Source: JAJPXC01 sp964520525
GTDB taxonomy: Bacteria; Bacteroidota; Bacteroidia; Bacteroidales; Muribaculaceae
Assembly: GCA_964520525.1 (NCBI GenBank)
Contig: CAZFNR010000006.1
Location: 1-64,000, forward strand
Length of the DNA stretch: 64,000 nucleotides
Reading direction: 5' to 3'
Part shown: piece after piece, positions 52,830 through 61,394 of the stretch
Layout: the number at the start of each line of letters is the position of its first letter
How positions within the stretch are numbered: position 1 is the first letter of the stretch
Translations under genes and position numbers: made by a program
The notes under the pieces: model-generated
What the model saw: the letters and a program-made list of their open reading frames with translations, nothing else
Database searches by the model: none
Told to the model about the DNA's origin: nothing

Positions 52830-52988
52830 TAGCTAAAAATTGGATTTACCTAACATTCGTCAATAAATTTGGCAATTTTGATAGATTTTTTCCATCATAT
52901 CAGGTAATTTCGTGAAAAATTGAGATTAGGCTAAGAAAAAAATGGTATCATCTTTATCCTTATCATGTATCAAGTGCGGGGGGATATA

Positions 52989-53030
52989 AAAGCCGACACC
53001 CCGGGGCTGATGCATCGGGGTGTCGGTTTT
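52989..53030 (-). terminator. Terminator of the exbB-exbD-exbD-tonB operon
   Basis: CCGACACCCC (52993-53002) pairs with GGGGTGTCGG (53017-53026). The minus strand continues CTTTTAT, and the plus strand also shows TTTT, so it may act both ways. Confidence 0.82.
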
Positions 53031-53047
53031 GTATCAAGAGATTGGAA

Positions 53048-53893
53048 TTATATACCGGTGAGCTTGAAGTTGATGGGAAGAGTGTACCACACGTTCACCG
53101 CCTGGCCGTTCATTTTGCCGGGGATGAATTTGGGGAGGCTCTTAACCACACGCTTAGCTTCCTTGTCAAGGTCGGGGTCTTTTCCGCGGAGGACTTTCAC
53201 TTCGCCGATAGAACCGGTCTTGGTGACAACAAACTGAACGACTACGCGTCCCTGAATGTTGTTCTCAGCCGCCATAGGAGGATAACGGAGGTTCTTGCTG
53301 ATGAACTCGTAGAGAGCTGCATCGCCACCGGGGAACTGAGGCATCTGCTCAACAGCATGGAACACGACATTCTCTTCAACTTTCTTCTCCTCAACCACAA
53401 CTTCATCCTTGTGTTCGCGGACTACGTTAAGGTCATCGGTACCTTGGTCGAAGTTGGTTGTTCCGACAGCAGTCTGAGTTTCCTTGATTTCATCCTGGCT
53501 TTTGATTTCCTCCTGAACTTCTTCGTCGGCTGCAATCGCGAGCTCGGTTACTTTCACGGTGTTAAGGACTTCTTCGGGAAGGACTTCCGGCTTCTGCTCC
53601 TCAACACGTTCCTGAACCTCTTCCTCCTCTTCTTGTTCTTCAGCATCTTCAGCTGCGAGAGAAGCAAGCGACTGTTCAATCTGGTCTTCGGGCTTAGCCT
53701 CGGACTTAGGAAGTTTGTCAATAAAGAAAACTACCGCCAGAATCGCTGCGATAACGATTATTACCGCAATCATTGCTTTATTGTGACGCTTGTCGGAGTT
53801 TTTGCGCAGTTCGTATGCGCCGAACTCCTTGTTTTTCCCCTCGAAAATGAGGTCGCGCCATTCTTTTGATGAAAGATCTACATCTTTTGCCAT
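53048..53893 (-). CDS. TonB-like energy transducer
   Basis: The 281-residue protein has a short cytoplasmic N-terminus, one membrane helix (MIAVIIVIAAILAVVFFI), a long Glu-rich linker (EEQEEEEEVQERVEE, in place of the usual Pro-rich spacer) and a C-terminal TonB domain (FPGGDAALYEFISKNLRYP, then GRVVVQFVV). It carries proton-motive energy from ExbB/ExbD to TonB-dependent outer-membrane receptors. The ATG at 53893 opens MAKDVDLSSKEW; an upstream TTG at 53929 is not supported. Last gene of the cluster. Confidence 0.9.
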   Translation of the reverse strand: MAKDVDLSSKEWRDLIFEGKNKEFGAYELRKNSDKRHNKAMIAVIIVIAAILAVVFFIDKLPKSEAKPEDQIEQSLASLAAEDAEEQEEEEEVQERVEEQKPEVLPEEVLNTVKVTELAIAADEEVQEEIKSQDEIKETQTAVGTTNFDQGTDDLNVVREHKDEVVVEEKKVEENVVFHAVEQMPQFPGGDAALYEFISKNLRYPPMAAENNIQGRVVVQFVVTKTGSIGEVKVLRGKDPDLDKEAKRVVKSLPKFIPGKMNGQAVNVWYTLPINFKLTGI

Positions 53894-53938
53894 TTTCTTG
53901 TCGATTGATAAGTTAATAAATATAGTCAATCATCACGT

Positions 53939-54667
53939 TTACTTACGATGCTTAGCAAGATAGTCGAGAATGAGGACAGAGTCGACCTGATTAATGTTAT
54001 CAATCTGATAACGTGAAATCTGGTTAATCTGCATCTCGTCGAGAGCCGTTATCACGCTTTCCCAAGAAGCCTCGGGTGTTGCTTTGATAATGACAACCGG
54101 TCGGCTAAGGGTGGAGTCGTTACGGATTTTCTTGGCGAGAGCCTGATATTCCTCCTCACTTATTTCCTTATTGCGCCAACGGGCTTTCTGCTCGTCGATT
54201 TTTTCAAGAACTTTCTTATTCTTGTTGTGGAGTATGCGACGTATACCTTGAACCTCATTACCTTCGTTACCTACGAAGTGCTCAACCTTGAGGTTGGAGT
54301 TGTCGATGAGTCCGTCTTTGTCGGCATCTTCAACAACGGGTTTACCCTCAAAGTAGTATATGGTATTCATCGGTTTACCGTCGGGACCGTTTTTCACGTT
54401 ACCCTGGCTATCGCGTTCGGTAGCGAGGATGAGCGTGATTGCTTCAGATTCTTTGGCTTTGTTCTGCTCGGCCTGCTCAACTTTCTCGTTAGAAGGCAGC
54501 GATATGTTGAGGGTCTGCGACTTAATCATCGTGGTACAAAGCATGAAGAAAGTGATCAGAAGCATGTTCATATCCACCATAGGAGTGAAGTCCACGTGGA
54601 TTGTCATTTTTTTCTGGGCGCCTTTTTTCTTTTTACCGCCGCCGCCACCTTGTTCTATTTGTGCCAT
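53939..54667 (-). CDS. exbD: ExbD-like biopolymer transport protein (second)
   Basis: The 242-residue protein has an N-terminal glycine/lysine-rich tail, a single membrane helix with the functional aspartate in VDFTPMVDMNMLLITFFML, and a periplasmic domain. The canonical E. coli ExbD has 141 residues; about 100 extra residues lie in the periplasmic part (charged KKVLEKIDEQKARWRNKEI region). It is seven bases after the other ExbD. Confidence 0.9.
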   Translation of the reverse strand: MAQIEQGGGGGKKKKGAQKKMTIHVDFTPMVDMNMLLITFFMLCTTMIKSQTLNISLPSNEKVEQAEQNKAKESEAITLILATERDSQGNVKNGPDGKPMNTIYYFEGKPVVEDADKDGLIDNSNLKVEHFVGNEGNEVQGIRRILHNKNKKVLEKIDEQKARWRNKEISEEEYQALAKKIRNDSTLSRPVVIIKATPEASWESVITALDEMQINQISRYQIDNINQVDSVLILDYLAKHRK

Positions 54668-54673
54668 AATGAA

Positions 54674-55408
54674 TTAGTCTTTTTCTGTTTTAAGAGCAGT
54701 CATGACGCTGAAACGGTTCATCTTCATAGTCTGGAGGTTGTCAAGCACTTGATGCACCGTAGTGTAAGTGGTGCCTCGGTCGGCTTTAACGGCGATACCT
54801 TCACCTGACTTCATGGCAGACTGGAGGTTATCGTTACCAGAGTTGTAGATTGCGCGCATCCAGATTTGGAATTCATTTGTGGAGACTTTGACGCCGTCCT
54901 GGTCGGTGTAGGTAATCTCTTTCAACGGGATACCCACCTGAGGATTGCTCATGTCGCCGATGAACTCATCTTGTTTTGTCTGCGACAGTTCGAGGAATGA
55001 GTGCATGACGTCCAAGGGGACTCCAAACATATTAATTTTGGAGAACTTGGCGATGTCACCTTCTGTAATACCTGTTTTCTTTCCGGTGTATTTCTCGTAG
55101 TTCTGAACGGCTTTACGCAACACTTCGGCGCGGATAGGCTCTGAAGCCCATTCACCACCGGCGACGTTGGGGTCGGCCTCACCGGCTACTGAGAGGAACA
55201 CTTTGCCTTCAGGGCTTACAAGGATTGAGGCCACGTTAGCCGTGGGGACCTTGATTTCAGAGACCGAAGACGGTGTGATAACCGTAGTGGGCTCTTTCTG
55301 AAGGAAAGTAGAAGTCAACATGAAGAAAGTAAGCAAAAGAACGGTGACGTCACTCATCGCGGTCATGTCGATGAGCGTACTCTTTCTTTTAATTTTTACT
55401 TTTCCCAT
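54674..55408 (-). CDS. exbD: ExbD-like biopolymer transport protein (first)
   Basis: The 244-residue protein has a short basic N-terminus (KVKIKRKS), one membrane helix (LIDMTAMSDVTVLLLTFFML, with a helix aspartate in SDVTVLL) and a periplasmic domain longer than in E. coli ExbD. It differs clearly from the next gene, so the two may occupy distinct places in one complex. It starts 50 bases after exbB. Confidence 0.9.
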   Translation of the reverse strand: MGKVKIKRKSTLIDMTAMSDVTVLLLTFFMLTSTFLQKEPTTVITPSSVSEIKVPTANVASILVSPEGKVFLSVAGEADPNVAGGEWASEPIRAEVLRKAVQNYEKYTGKKTGITEGDIAKFSKINMFGVPLDVMHSFLELSQTKQDEFIGDMSNPQVGIPLKEITYTDQDGVKVSTNEFQIWMRAIYNSGNDNLQSAMKSGEGIAVKADRGTTYTTVHQVLDNLQTMKMNRFSVMTALKTEKD

Positions 55409-55458
55409 ATTTACCTTTTAAATTTATTGATTAGAAAATCTATTTGGAAAATAGGGGA

Positions 55459-56319
55459 TTAGTGGGTAGCTGCGAACGATTGAACGATAGAGAAACCGAT
55501 TTCGTCGATAGCGTAAGTGAGGTTATCGATCTTGTTGGTGTAGAAGTTGTAAGAGATAACAGCGAACGCACCAGTGGCGATACCGAAGGCAGTGTTGATA
55601 AGTGCCTCAGAGATACCGGTCGAGAGTTCGGTTGAGTCGGGAGCACCTGAAGCAGACAGAGCCTGGAATGACTTGATCATACCGATTACAGTACCAAGAA
55701 GACCGACGAGAGTACCGAGAGTGGTGAGTGTAGCGACGATGGGAAGGTTCTGCTGAAGAGCGGGCATCTCGATAGCGGTAGCTTCCTCAACCTCTTTTTG
55801 AAGAGTAGCGATTTTCTGCTCTTTAGTGAGAGTTGTGTTAGCATCCATCTCTTTATAGCGAACGAGAGCTGCAGCCACAACAGCGGCAACGCTACCTTTC
55901 TGGCCTTCGCAAAGTTTCTGAGCGCCGTCAATGTCGTTCTTAGCAAGGCATGATTTCACGCCGGCGACAAATTTGGTGATGCTGCCGTTACCCTTTGCGC
56001 TTGAGAGGGCGATCCAACGCTCTACAGAGAGAACAATCACAGTCAAGAGGAGAGTTTGGAGGATAGGCACGATGACACCGCCCTTGAAGATAGTACCCAC
56101 GAGGTCATTGGGATGAGCGTTGATGTCGCTAAAGAACATTGAAGCGGGAACCGCTGCGGGATCAATGCCTTCAAGGTTGAAATGTGAGGGGTGACCAAAC
56201 ACAAACAAAAACAGACATACTGCAACGACAAAGCATGCGACAATGACCAAGAATGCGTTCTTGATACCGCGTACATTGCTGCCAGAATTGGGCTTTTGAG
56301 CTTTCTTTGTAGCTTCCAT
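55459..56319 (-). CDS. exbB: ExbB/TolQ/MotA family proton-channel protein
   Basis: The 286-residue protein has three membrane helices: FLVIVACFVVAVCLFLFV, VPILQTLLLTVIVLSVERW, and the C-terminal pair with LPIVATLTTLGTLVGLLGTV. The conserved TLGTLVGLLGTVIGMI motif and the later AFGIATGAFAVI helix place it in the family. It forms the pore partner of ExbD. The ATG at 56319 opens MEATKKAQKP; an in-frame extension to 56439 is not plausible. First gene of the operon, with a long leader. Confidence 0.92.
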   Translation of the reverse strand: MEATKKAQKPNSGSNVRGIKNAFLVIVACFVVAVCLFLFVFGHPSHFNLEGIDPAAVPASMFFSDINAHPNDLVGTIFKGGVIVPILQTLLLTVIVLSVERWIALSSAKGNGSITKFVAGVKSCLAKNDIDGAQKLCEGQKGSVAAVVAAALVRYKEMDANTTLTKEQKIATLQKEVEEATAIEMPALQQNLPIVATLTTLGTLVGLLGTVIGMIKSFQALSASGAPDSTELSTGISEALINTAFGIATGAFAVISYNFYTNKIDNLTYAIDEIGFSIVQSFAATH

Positions 56320-56573
56320 TTTGAATGAATTACTTTTTAAAGTTATTAATATGATTAGTTTAAATTGTTTATTTAACTCGGTTACGCTTTGTCGATAAAT
56401 CGACTCCGCCTTACGTGGAGCAGGGATGACATGCGGCATCAGAACAGTGGATTATTCCTCATGGCATAACAACCCGCAGCCGACGGTCCGATAATCCGAC
56501 ATCATGTCACAATCGCCTGTGAAAACGCCCGGACACAGTGGTCACCGACCCCACGGCATATAAAATGCTCATG

Positions 56574-56604
56574 CAAATTTATAGTCATATTTTCAATTAT
56601 CAAA
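56574..56604 (-). promoter_or_regulatory. Promoter of exbB-exbD-exbD-tonB
   Basis: Minus-strand TTTG (56604-56601), 19 bases, then TAAATTTG (56581-56574), a full consensus match. It predicts a leader of about 250 bases. Confidence 0.7.
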
Positions 56605-56761
56605 ATTTAGTCATCAAATTTAACAAACGTCTTTCGGATAATGAACGGAAAGAAATGGAAAATCGTATTTATGCCGGCTGTTATTGCGGAGAGTTGGTGA
56701 ACTTTGACGCATTTTCACACATTTATATAATAGCTTTATGGATTATTTCTTAAATATTGGG

Positions 56762-56769
56762 TAACTTTG
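56762..56769 (+). promoter_or_regulatory. -7 element of the nqr operon
   Basis: TAACTTTG, 27 bases before the nqrA ATG at 56797. It rules out an in-frame TTG at 56767 as the start. No exact TTG at -33. Confidence 0.6.
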
Positions 56770-56796
56770 CAGTCGTTAAAAATCAATAATTCCTTC

Positions 56797-58137
56797 ATGA
56801 GTATAAGAATATCCCTCAAAAAAGGATTGGACCTCGATATACTGGGAGGAGTCAGTGACATGACTCCGACTGCCGTCGGCACATCGACGGTGGCTATCGT
56901 CCCTGACGATTACCCGGGATTCACCCCGAGACAGGCGGTGAAAGAGGGCGACCGCGTGGAAGCGGGCCAACCGTTGCTCCACGACAAATTCAACCAACAA
57001 ATCAAGTTAGTGTCACCCGCCACCGGAACCGTCAAGGCGGTGGTGCGCGGCGAGCGTCGCAAAATCGAGCGCATCGTTGTGGAGGTAGACAGCCAGGCCA
57101 AAGAGCGCTCAGCCACGAAGCCGTCAGTCGACAACGCCGATGACGCACGGGCGTTGCTGATGCAATCAGGACTGTGGGCAATGATGCGGCAACGCCCTTA
57201 TGACATAGTCCCCGACCCCGAGGCCAAGCCTCGCGACATATTCGTGACCGGTTTTGACTCGGCACCTTTGGCGGCTCCGTCGACGGTGTATACCGCGGGT
57301 AAAGACGAGGAGCTTGCCGCAGGAGTGGAATTGCTGTCGAGACTCACGGACGGGAAAGTCTATGTGTCACGCCATAAGGGGGAAGCACTGAAAGATATCC
57401 CCGGAGCCGAAATGGTGGACGTGAGCGGCCCGCACCCGGCAGGAAACGCCGGAGTGCTTATTGCCAACGTCGCCCCGGTGAACAAAGGGGAGACCGTCTG
57501 GTGCCTTGACATCATGACACTCGCCCGCATAGGCGCAACCGCTCTGACAGGGAAAACACCGACCAACACGATAGTAGCCGTGACGGGGTCGGAGGTTGAA
57601 CATCCGCGACTGGTTACGACATTGATTGGGGCGGAGCTGTCGGCACTTTTGGCGGGCAATCTGAAGGAAAAGACACATCACGCGCGCATAATATCGGGCA
57701 ACCCGCTGACCGGCCACCGCGCCGACATGGACGGGCATCTCCGCTACCCCTATACCCAGATAACCGTCATACCCGAAGGAGACGACGTGGCCGAGTTTAT
57801 GGGGTGGGCAGCCCTTTCGCCCAAAAAGTCGAGCGTCAGCCGGTCGTTCCCAGGCCACTTCCTACACAAAAAGCTCAACCCTGACGCGCGTCTGATGGGT
57901 AGCCGCAGGGCGATGATTATGTCGGGGGAATATGACAGTGTTATACCGATGGACATCTTGGCTGAATATCTGATAAAAGCCATCATCTCGCGCAACATAG
58001 ATCGCATGGAAGCCTTAGGCATCTATGAGGTCGCGCCGGAGGATTTCGCGCTGGCCGAGTATGTCGACACATCGAAACTACCGCTGCAACAAATAGTGCG
58101 CGACGGCCTCGACTTTCTGAGAAAGGAACTTAAATAG
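56797..58137 (+). CDS. nqrA: Na+-NQR subunit A
   Basis: NqrA is the soluble cytoplasmic subunit of the sodium-pumping NADH:quinone oxidoreductase and binds quinone. The 446 residues start SIRISLKKGLDLDILGG, the family opening, and include GNPLTGHRAD and a conserved C-terminal region. It heads nqrABCDEF. The ATG at 56797 was chosen because the -7 element overlaps the upstream candidate start. Confidence 0.95.
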   Translation: MSIRISLKKGLDLDILGGVSDMTPTAVGTSTVAIVPDDYPGFTPRQAVKEGDRVEAGQPLLHDKFNQQIKLVSPATGTVKAVVRGERRKIERIVVEVDSQAKERSATKPSVDNADDARALLMQSGLWAMMRQRPYDIVPDPEAKPRDIFVTGFDSAPLAAPSTVYTAGKDEELAAGVELLSRLTDGKVYVSRHKGEALKDIPGAEMVDVSGPHPAGNAGVLIANVAPVNKGETVWCLDIMTLARIGATALTGKTPTNTIVAVTGSEVEHPRLVTTLIGAELSALLAGNLKEKTHHARIISGNPLTGHRADMDGHLRYPYTQITVIPEGDDVAEFMGWAALSPKKSSVSRSFPGHFLHKKLNPDARLMGSRRAMIMSGEYDSVIPMDILAEYLIKAIISRNIDRMEALGIYEVAPEDFALAEYVDTSKLPLQQIVRDGLDFLRKELK

Positions 58138-58162
58138 AACAATCCACTTCAACCGTTATATT

Positions 58163-59374
58163 TTGAAATCATTAAGAAATTTTCTCGACCGTGTGAAGCC
58201 CAATTTCGAGCCAGGAGGGAAGCTACACGCATTCCGCTCGGTGTACGACGGGTTTGAGACGTTCCTTTTCACCCCCCAGACCACATCGACCTCGGGGGTA
58301 CACATACATGACCGAATGGACTCGAAACGCACTATGATTATCGTGGTGTCGGCATTGATACCTTGTCTGCTTTTCGGAATGTACAACACCGGCTACCAGC
58401 ATTGGCTCGCCTGCGGAGAAAGCCATTTCCCGTTTTGGGAATTGATGCTATACGGTTTTCTTGCGGTTTTGCCCCGCATCATAGTCGCATATGTAGTGGG
58501 ACTTGGTATTGAGTTTGCTGTGGCACAGTGGCGCAAAGAGGAAATCCAGGAGGGATTTCTGGTCACGGGTATACTGATACCGCTTATTTGCCCCGTAGAG
58601 ACACCGTTATGGATGCTGGCCGTGGCGACAGCGTTTGCCGTGATATTCGCCAAAGAGGTGTTCGGCGGAACCGGCTATAACATCTTCAACGTTGCGATAG
58701 TCACGCGCGTGTTCCTGTTTTTCGCCTATCCCGCTCAAATGAGCGGTGACAAGGTTTTTGTGGCTACAGAACCGATACTCGGCATTGGGGGTACGGCGCC
58801 CGACAGCTTCACCGGTGCAACGCCGTTGGGAGAAGTCGCGACATCAGATGCGGCATCCGGCCTGCATATCACCGGCCTTACGGGTGACCCCATCAGCCTA
58901 TGGGACGCATTCTTGGGACTGATTCCCGGCTCATTCGGGGAGACATCGACCCTTTGCATCCTCATCGGTGCGATAATATTGCTGGCAACGGGGATAGCGA
59001 GCTGGCGTATAATGCTGTCGGTATTCGCAGGTGGCGCCGTTATGTCACTCATAGCCAACTGGTGCGCAAGTCCGCTCTATCCTGCATCGTACCTGACGGT
59101 GGGCCAGCAGCTGTGTTTGGGTGGATTTGCCTTTGCGGCTGTGTTTATGGCTACCGACCCCGTCACCGCAGCTCGCACAAATACAGGCAAATACATTTAC
59201 GGATTCCTAATCGGCGTGATTGCCATCATAATCAGGGTGTATAACAACGGTTATCCCGAAGGAGCGATGCTGGCCGTGTTGCTGATGAACGCTTTCGCGC
59301 CGCTCATCGACCACTGTGTCGTGCAAGCCAACATCAACCGCCGTATGCGCCGCCTAAAAGCCAAAGAATCATGA
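58163..59374 (+). CDS. nqrB: Na+-NQR subunit B
   Basis: The 403-residue membrane subunit carries riboflavin and a covalent FMN; the FMN-threonine motif is visible as SFTGAT (Thr220). It has about ten membrane segments and the N-terminal stretch LRNFLDRVKPNFEPGGKLH of the family. The start is TTG at 58163, since no in-frame ATG lies nearby. It overlaps nqrC by four bases. Confidence 0.95.
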   Translation: MKSLRNFLDRVKPNFEPGGKLHAFRSVYDGFETFLFTPQTTSTSGVHIHDRMDSKRTMIIVVSALIPCLLFGMYNTGYQHWLACGESHFPFWELMLYGFLAVLPRIIVAYVVGLGIEFAVAQWRKEEIQEGFLVTGILIPLICPVETPLWMLAVATAFAVIFAKEVFGGTGYNIFNVAIVTRVFLFFAYPAQMSGDKVFVATEPILGIGGTAPDSFTGATPLGEVATSDAASGLHITGLTGDPISLWDAFLGLIPGSFGETSTLCILIGAIILLATGIASWRIMLSVFAGGAVMSLIANWCASPLYPASYLTVGQQLCLGGFAFAAVFMATDPVTAARTNTGKYIYGFLIGVIAIIIRVYNNGYPEGAMLAVLLMNAFAPLIDHCVVQANINRRMRRLKAKES

Positions 59375-60075
59375 ACAAGCAGAGCAATATCTATACAATA
59401 GCCTACACCATAGTAATGGTTGTGGCAGTCGGAGCGGCACTGGCATTCACGGCTATGTCGTTGCGTCCGAAACAGGAGGACAACGCCAACGCCGACAAGA
59501 TGAAACAGATACTCGCCTCGGTGAGAATCACTCCAAACCCGGAAGAAATCACCACGGACTTCGAAAAGTATATCACGGCCCAGTTCACAGTCAACGCAGC
59601 CGGAGAAAAGGTCGGTGACAACGCTTTTGGGATTAATGTCGCCGCCGAAAGTAAAATCAAGGACGCATCTAAAAGGCAGCTCCCTGTGTATGAATGTCGT
59701 ATAGCGGATGATGTAAAATACATTATCCCTGTCTACGGAGCGGGGCTTTGGGGGCCTATCTGGGGGTATGTTTCGTTTGACAGCGACGGCTCGACAATCT
59801 ACGGCGCATATTTCGCTCATCAAGGAGAGACCCCTGGACTTGGTGCGGAGATAGATAAAGCAGCGTTCTCTAACCAGTTTGTCGGCAAACAGTTGTTCAA
59901 GAATGGAGCGTTCTACCCTATCGAGGTTGTCAAGGCAGGTCAGAAACCCGCAGACGAGTCAGACTATGTAGACGGCATCTCGGGCGGAACCATCACCAGC
60001 AAGGGTGTCGGGTCTATGTTGGACAACTGCCTCTCTCCCTATAAAGCATTCCTACAAACTCTTAGCGAAAGATAA
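59371..60075 (+). CDS. nqrC: Na+-NQR subunit C
   Basis: A 234-residue subunit with one N-terminal membrane helix (IAYTIVMVVAVGAALAFTAM) and a periplasmic FMN-binding domain. The covalent FMN site is the threonine in DGISGGTITS near the C-terminus, and the PGLGAEI motif is present. Overlaps the nqrB stop by four bases. Confidence 0.95.
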   Translation: MNKQSNIYTIAYTIVMVVAVGAALAFTAMSLRPKQEDNANADKMKQILASVRITPNPEEITTDFEKYITAQFTVNAAGEKVGDNAFGINVAAESKIKDASKRQLPVYECRIADDVKYIIPVYGAGLWGPIWGYVSFDSDGSTIYGAYFAHQGETPGLGAEIDKAAFSNQFVGKQLFKNGAFYPIEVVKAGQKPADESDYVDGISGGTITSKGVGSMLDNCLSPYKAFLQTLSER

Positions 60076-60077
60076 CC

Positions 60078-60704
60078 ATGTCAGACAAGATTAATTATAA
60101 GAGCGTATTTTTCAACCCGTTCTCTAAAGACAACCCCGTCGTGGTGCAGATACTCGGTATCTGCTCATGCTTGGCCGTCACCGCAAAGCTCGAGCCGGCT
60201 CTGGTTATGGGTATGTCGGTGATTGCTGTACTCGCTTTCTCCAACGTTATTATCTCACTGATACGCAACACTATCCCGACCAATATCCGTATCATCGTTC
60301 AGCTCGTGGTTGTAGCGGGTTTGGTCGTTATAGTGGACCAGTTGCTGAAGGCTTACGCCTATGAAGTGTCGAAACAATTGTCGGTGTTCATCGGCCTTAT
60401 CATCACAAACTGCATATTGATGGGGCGTCTTGAAGCGTTCGCGATGGGCAACAAGCCATGGCCGGCGTTTCTCGACGGAGTGGGCAACGGCATCGGCTAT
60501 GCCATCATCTTGGTAATCGTCGGTTTTTTCCGCGAACTGTTTGGCAGCGGAACACTGATGGGTTTTCAAGTGATTCCACAATCATTCTATGATGCCGGTT
60601 ATGTGAACAACGGCCTGATGATACTCCCCCCGATGGCTCTGATTGTCGTGGCCTGTGTCATCTGGGTTCACCGCAGCCGTAACAAAGAGTTGCAGGAGGA
60701 GTGA
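60078..60704 (+). CDS. nqrD: Na+-NQR subunit D
   Basis: The 208-residue membrane protein has six hydrophobic segments and the family opening NPFSKDNPVVVQILGICSCL. NqrD and NqrE form a pseudo-symmetric pair around an iron centre. It starts two bases after nqrC. Confidence 0.95.
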   Translation: MSDKINYKSVFFNPFSKDNPVVVQILGICSCLAVTAKLEPALVMGMSVIAVLAFSNVIISLIRNTIPTNIRIIVQLVVVAGLVVIVDQLLKAYAYEVSKQLSVFIGLIITNCILMGRLEAFAMGNKPWPAFLDGVGNGIGYAIILVIVGFFRELFGSGTLMGFQVIPQSFYDAGYVNNGLMILPPMALIVVACVIWVHRSRNKELQEE

Positions 60705-60747
60705 CCCCCCTGCCCCATTAATTCATGACCATTAGAAAAGGTAACAT

Positions 60748-61365
60748 ATGGAAAATCTAAATCTGTTCATACGGTCGATATTTATCGACAACATGATATT
60801 CGCTTACTTTTTGGGTATGTGCTCGTTCCTGGCGGTCTCAAAGAACGTGAAAACAGCACTTGGACTTGGAGTAGCGGTCACTTTCATGCTCGTCATTACG
60901 CTTCCGATTAACTACCTGCTACAGACGTATGTGCTAAGCGCGGGAGCGTTGAGCTGGATGGGAGCGGAATATTCAGATGTAGACCTGGGCTTTTTATCGC
61001 TGATAATGTTCATAGCTGTCATCGCGTCGATTACGCAGCTCGTTGAGATGGCAGTCGAGAAGTTCAGCCCTGCACTTTACTCATCATTAGGAATCTTTCT
61101 TCCGCTTATCGCGGTGAACTGCGCCATTCTCGGCGGGTCGCTGTTCATGCAACAGCGCGACTTTGAGAGCGTGTGGACGGCAATGTGCGCCGGCGGAGGC
61201 TGGGGCTTAGGCTGGCTCCTGGCAATCGTGGCCATCGCAGCAATACGCGAGCGAGTGACAAGCTACTCAAAAGTTCCCAAGCCGCTGCGAGGCATCGGCA
61301 TAACGTTTATCATCACCGCTCTTATGGGACTGGCGTTCATGAGCTTCCTCGGCATTAAAATATAA
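60748..61365 (+). CDS. nqrE: Na+-NQR subunit E
   Basis: The 205-residue membrane subunit, homologous to NqrD, has six hydrophobic segments and conserved motifs FLGMCSFLAVSKNV and VNCAILGGSLFM. Partner of NqrD; 43 bases follow nqrD. Confidence 0.95.
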   Translation: MENLNLFIRSIFIDNMIFAYFLGMCSFLAVSKNVKTALGLGVAVTFMLVITLPINYLLQTYVLSAGALSWMGAEYSDVDLGFLSLIMFIAVIASITQLVEMAVEKFSPALYSSLGIFLPLIAVNCAILGGSLFMQQRDFESVWTAMCAGGGWGLGWLLAIVAIAAIRERVTSYSKVPKPLRGIGITFIITALMGLAFMSFLGIKI

Positions 61366-61394
61366 GACAATCCCCTCTAATCAATTAGTAGAGC

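Larger units (their letters stand above)
56320..56796. other. Divergent intergenic region of exbB and nqrA
   Basis: No credible gene in 477 bases. It contains the exbB promoter (56574-56604), the nqrA -7 element (56762-56769) and a leader of about 250 bases before exbB, in which CTCC/GGAG-type hairpins can be drawn. An ORF at 56538-56753 has no supporting features. Confidence 0.6.

Noticed and set aside
53042..53869. A 275-codon plus-strand ORF opposite tonB
   Set aside because: It is antisense to the Glu-rich TonB gene; its Leu/Phe-rich composition is the shadow of that strand.
56538..56753. A 71-codon ORF in the exbB-nqrA intergenic region
   Set aside because: No recognisable motif, hydrophobic random-looking C-terminus, and it overlaps the exbB promoter.
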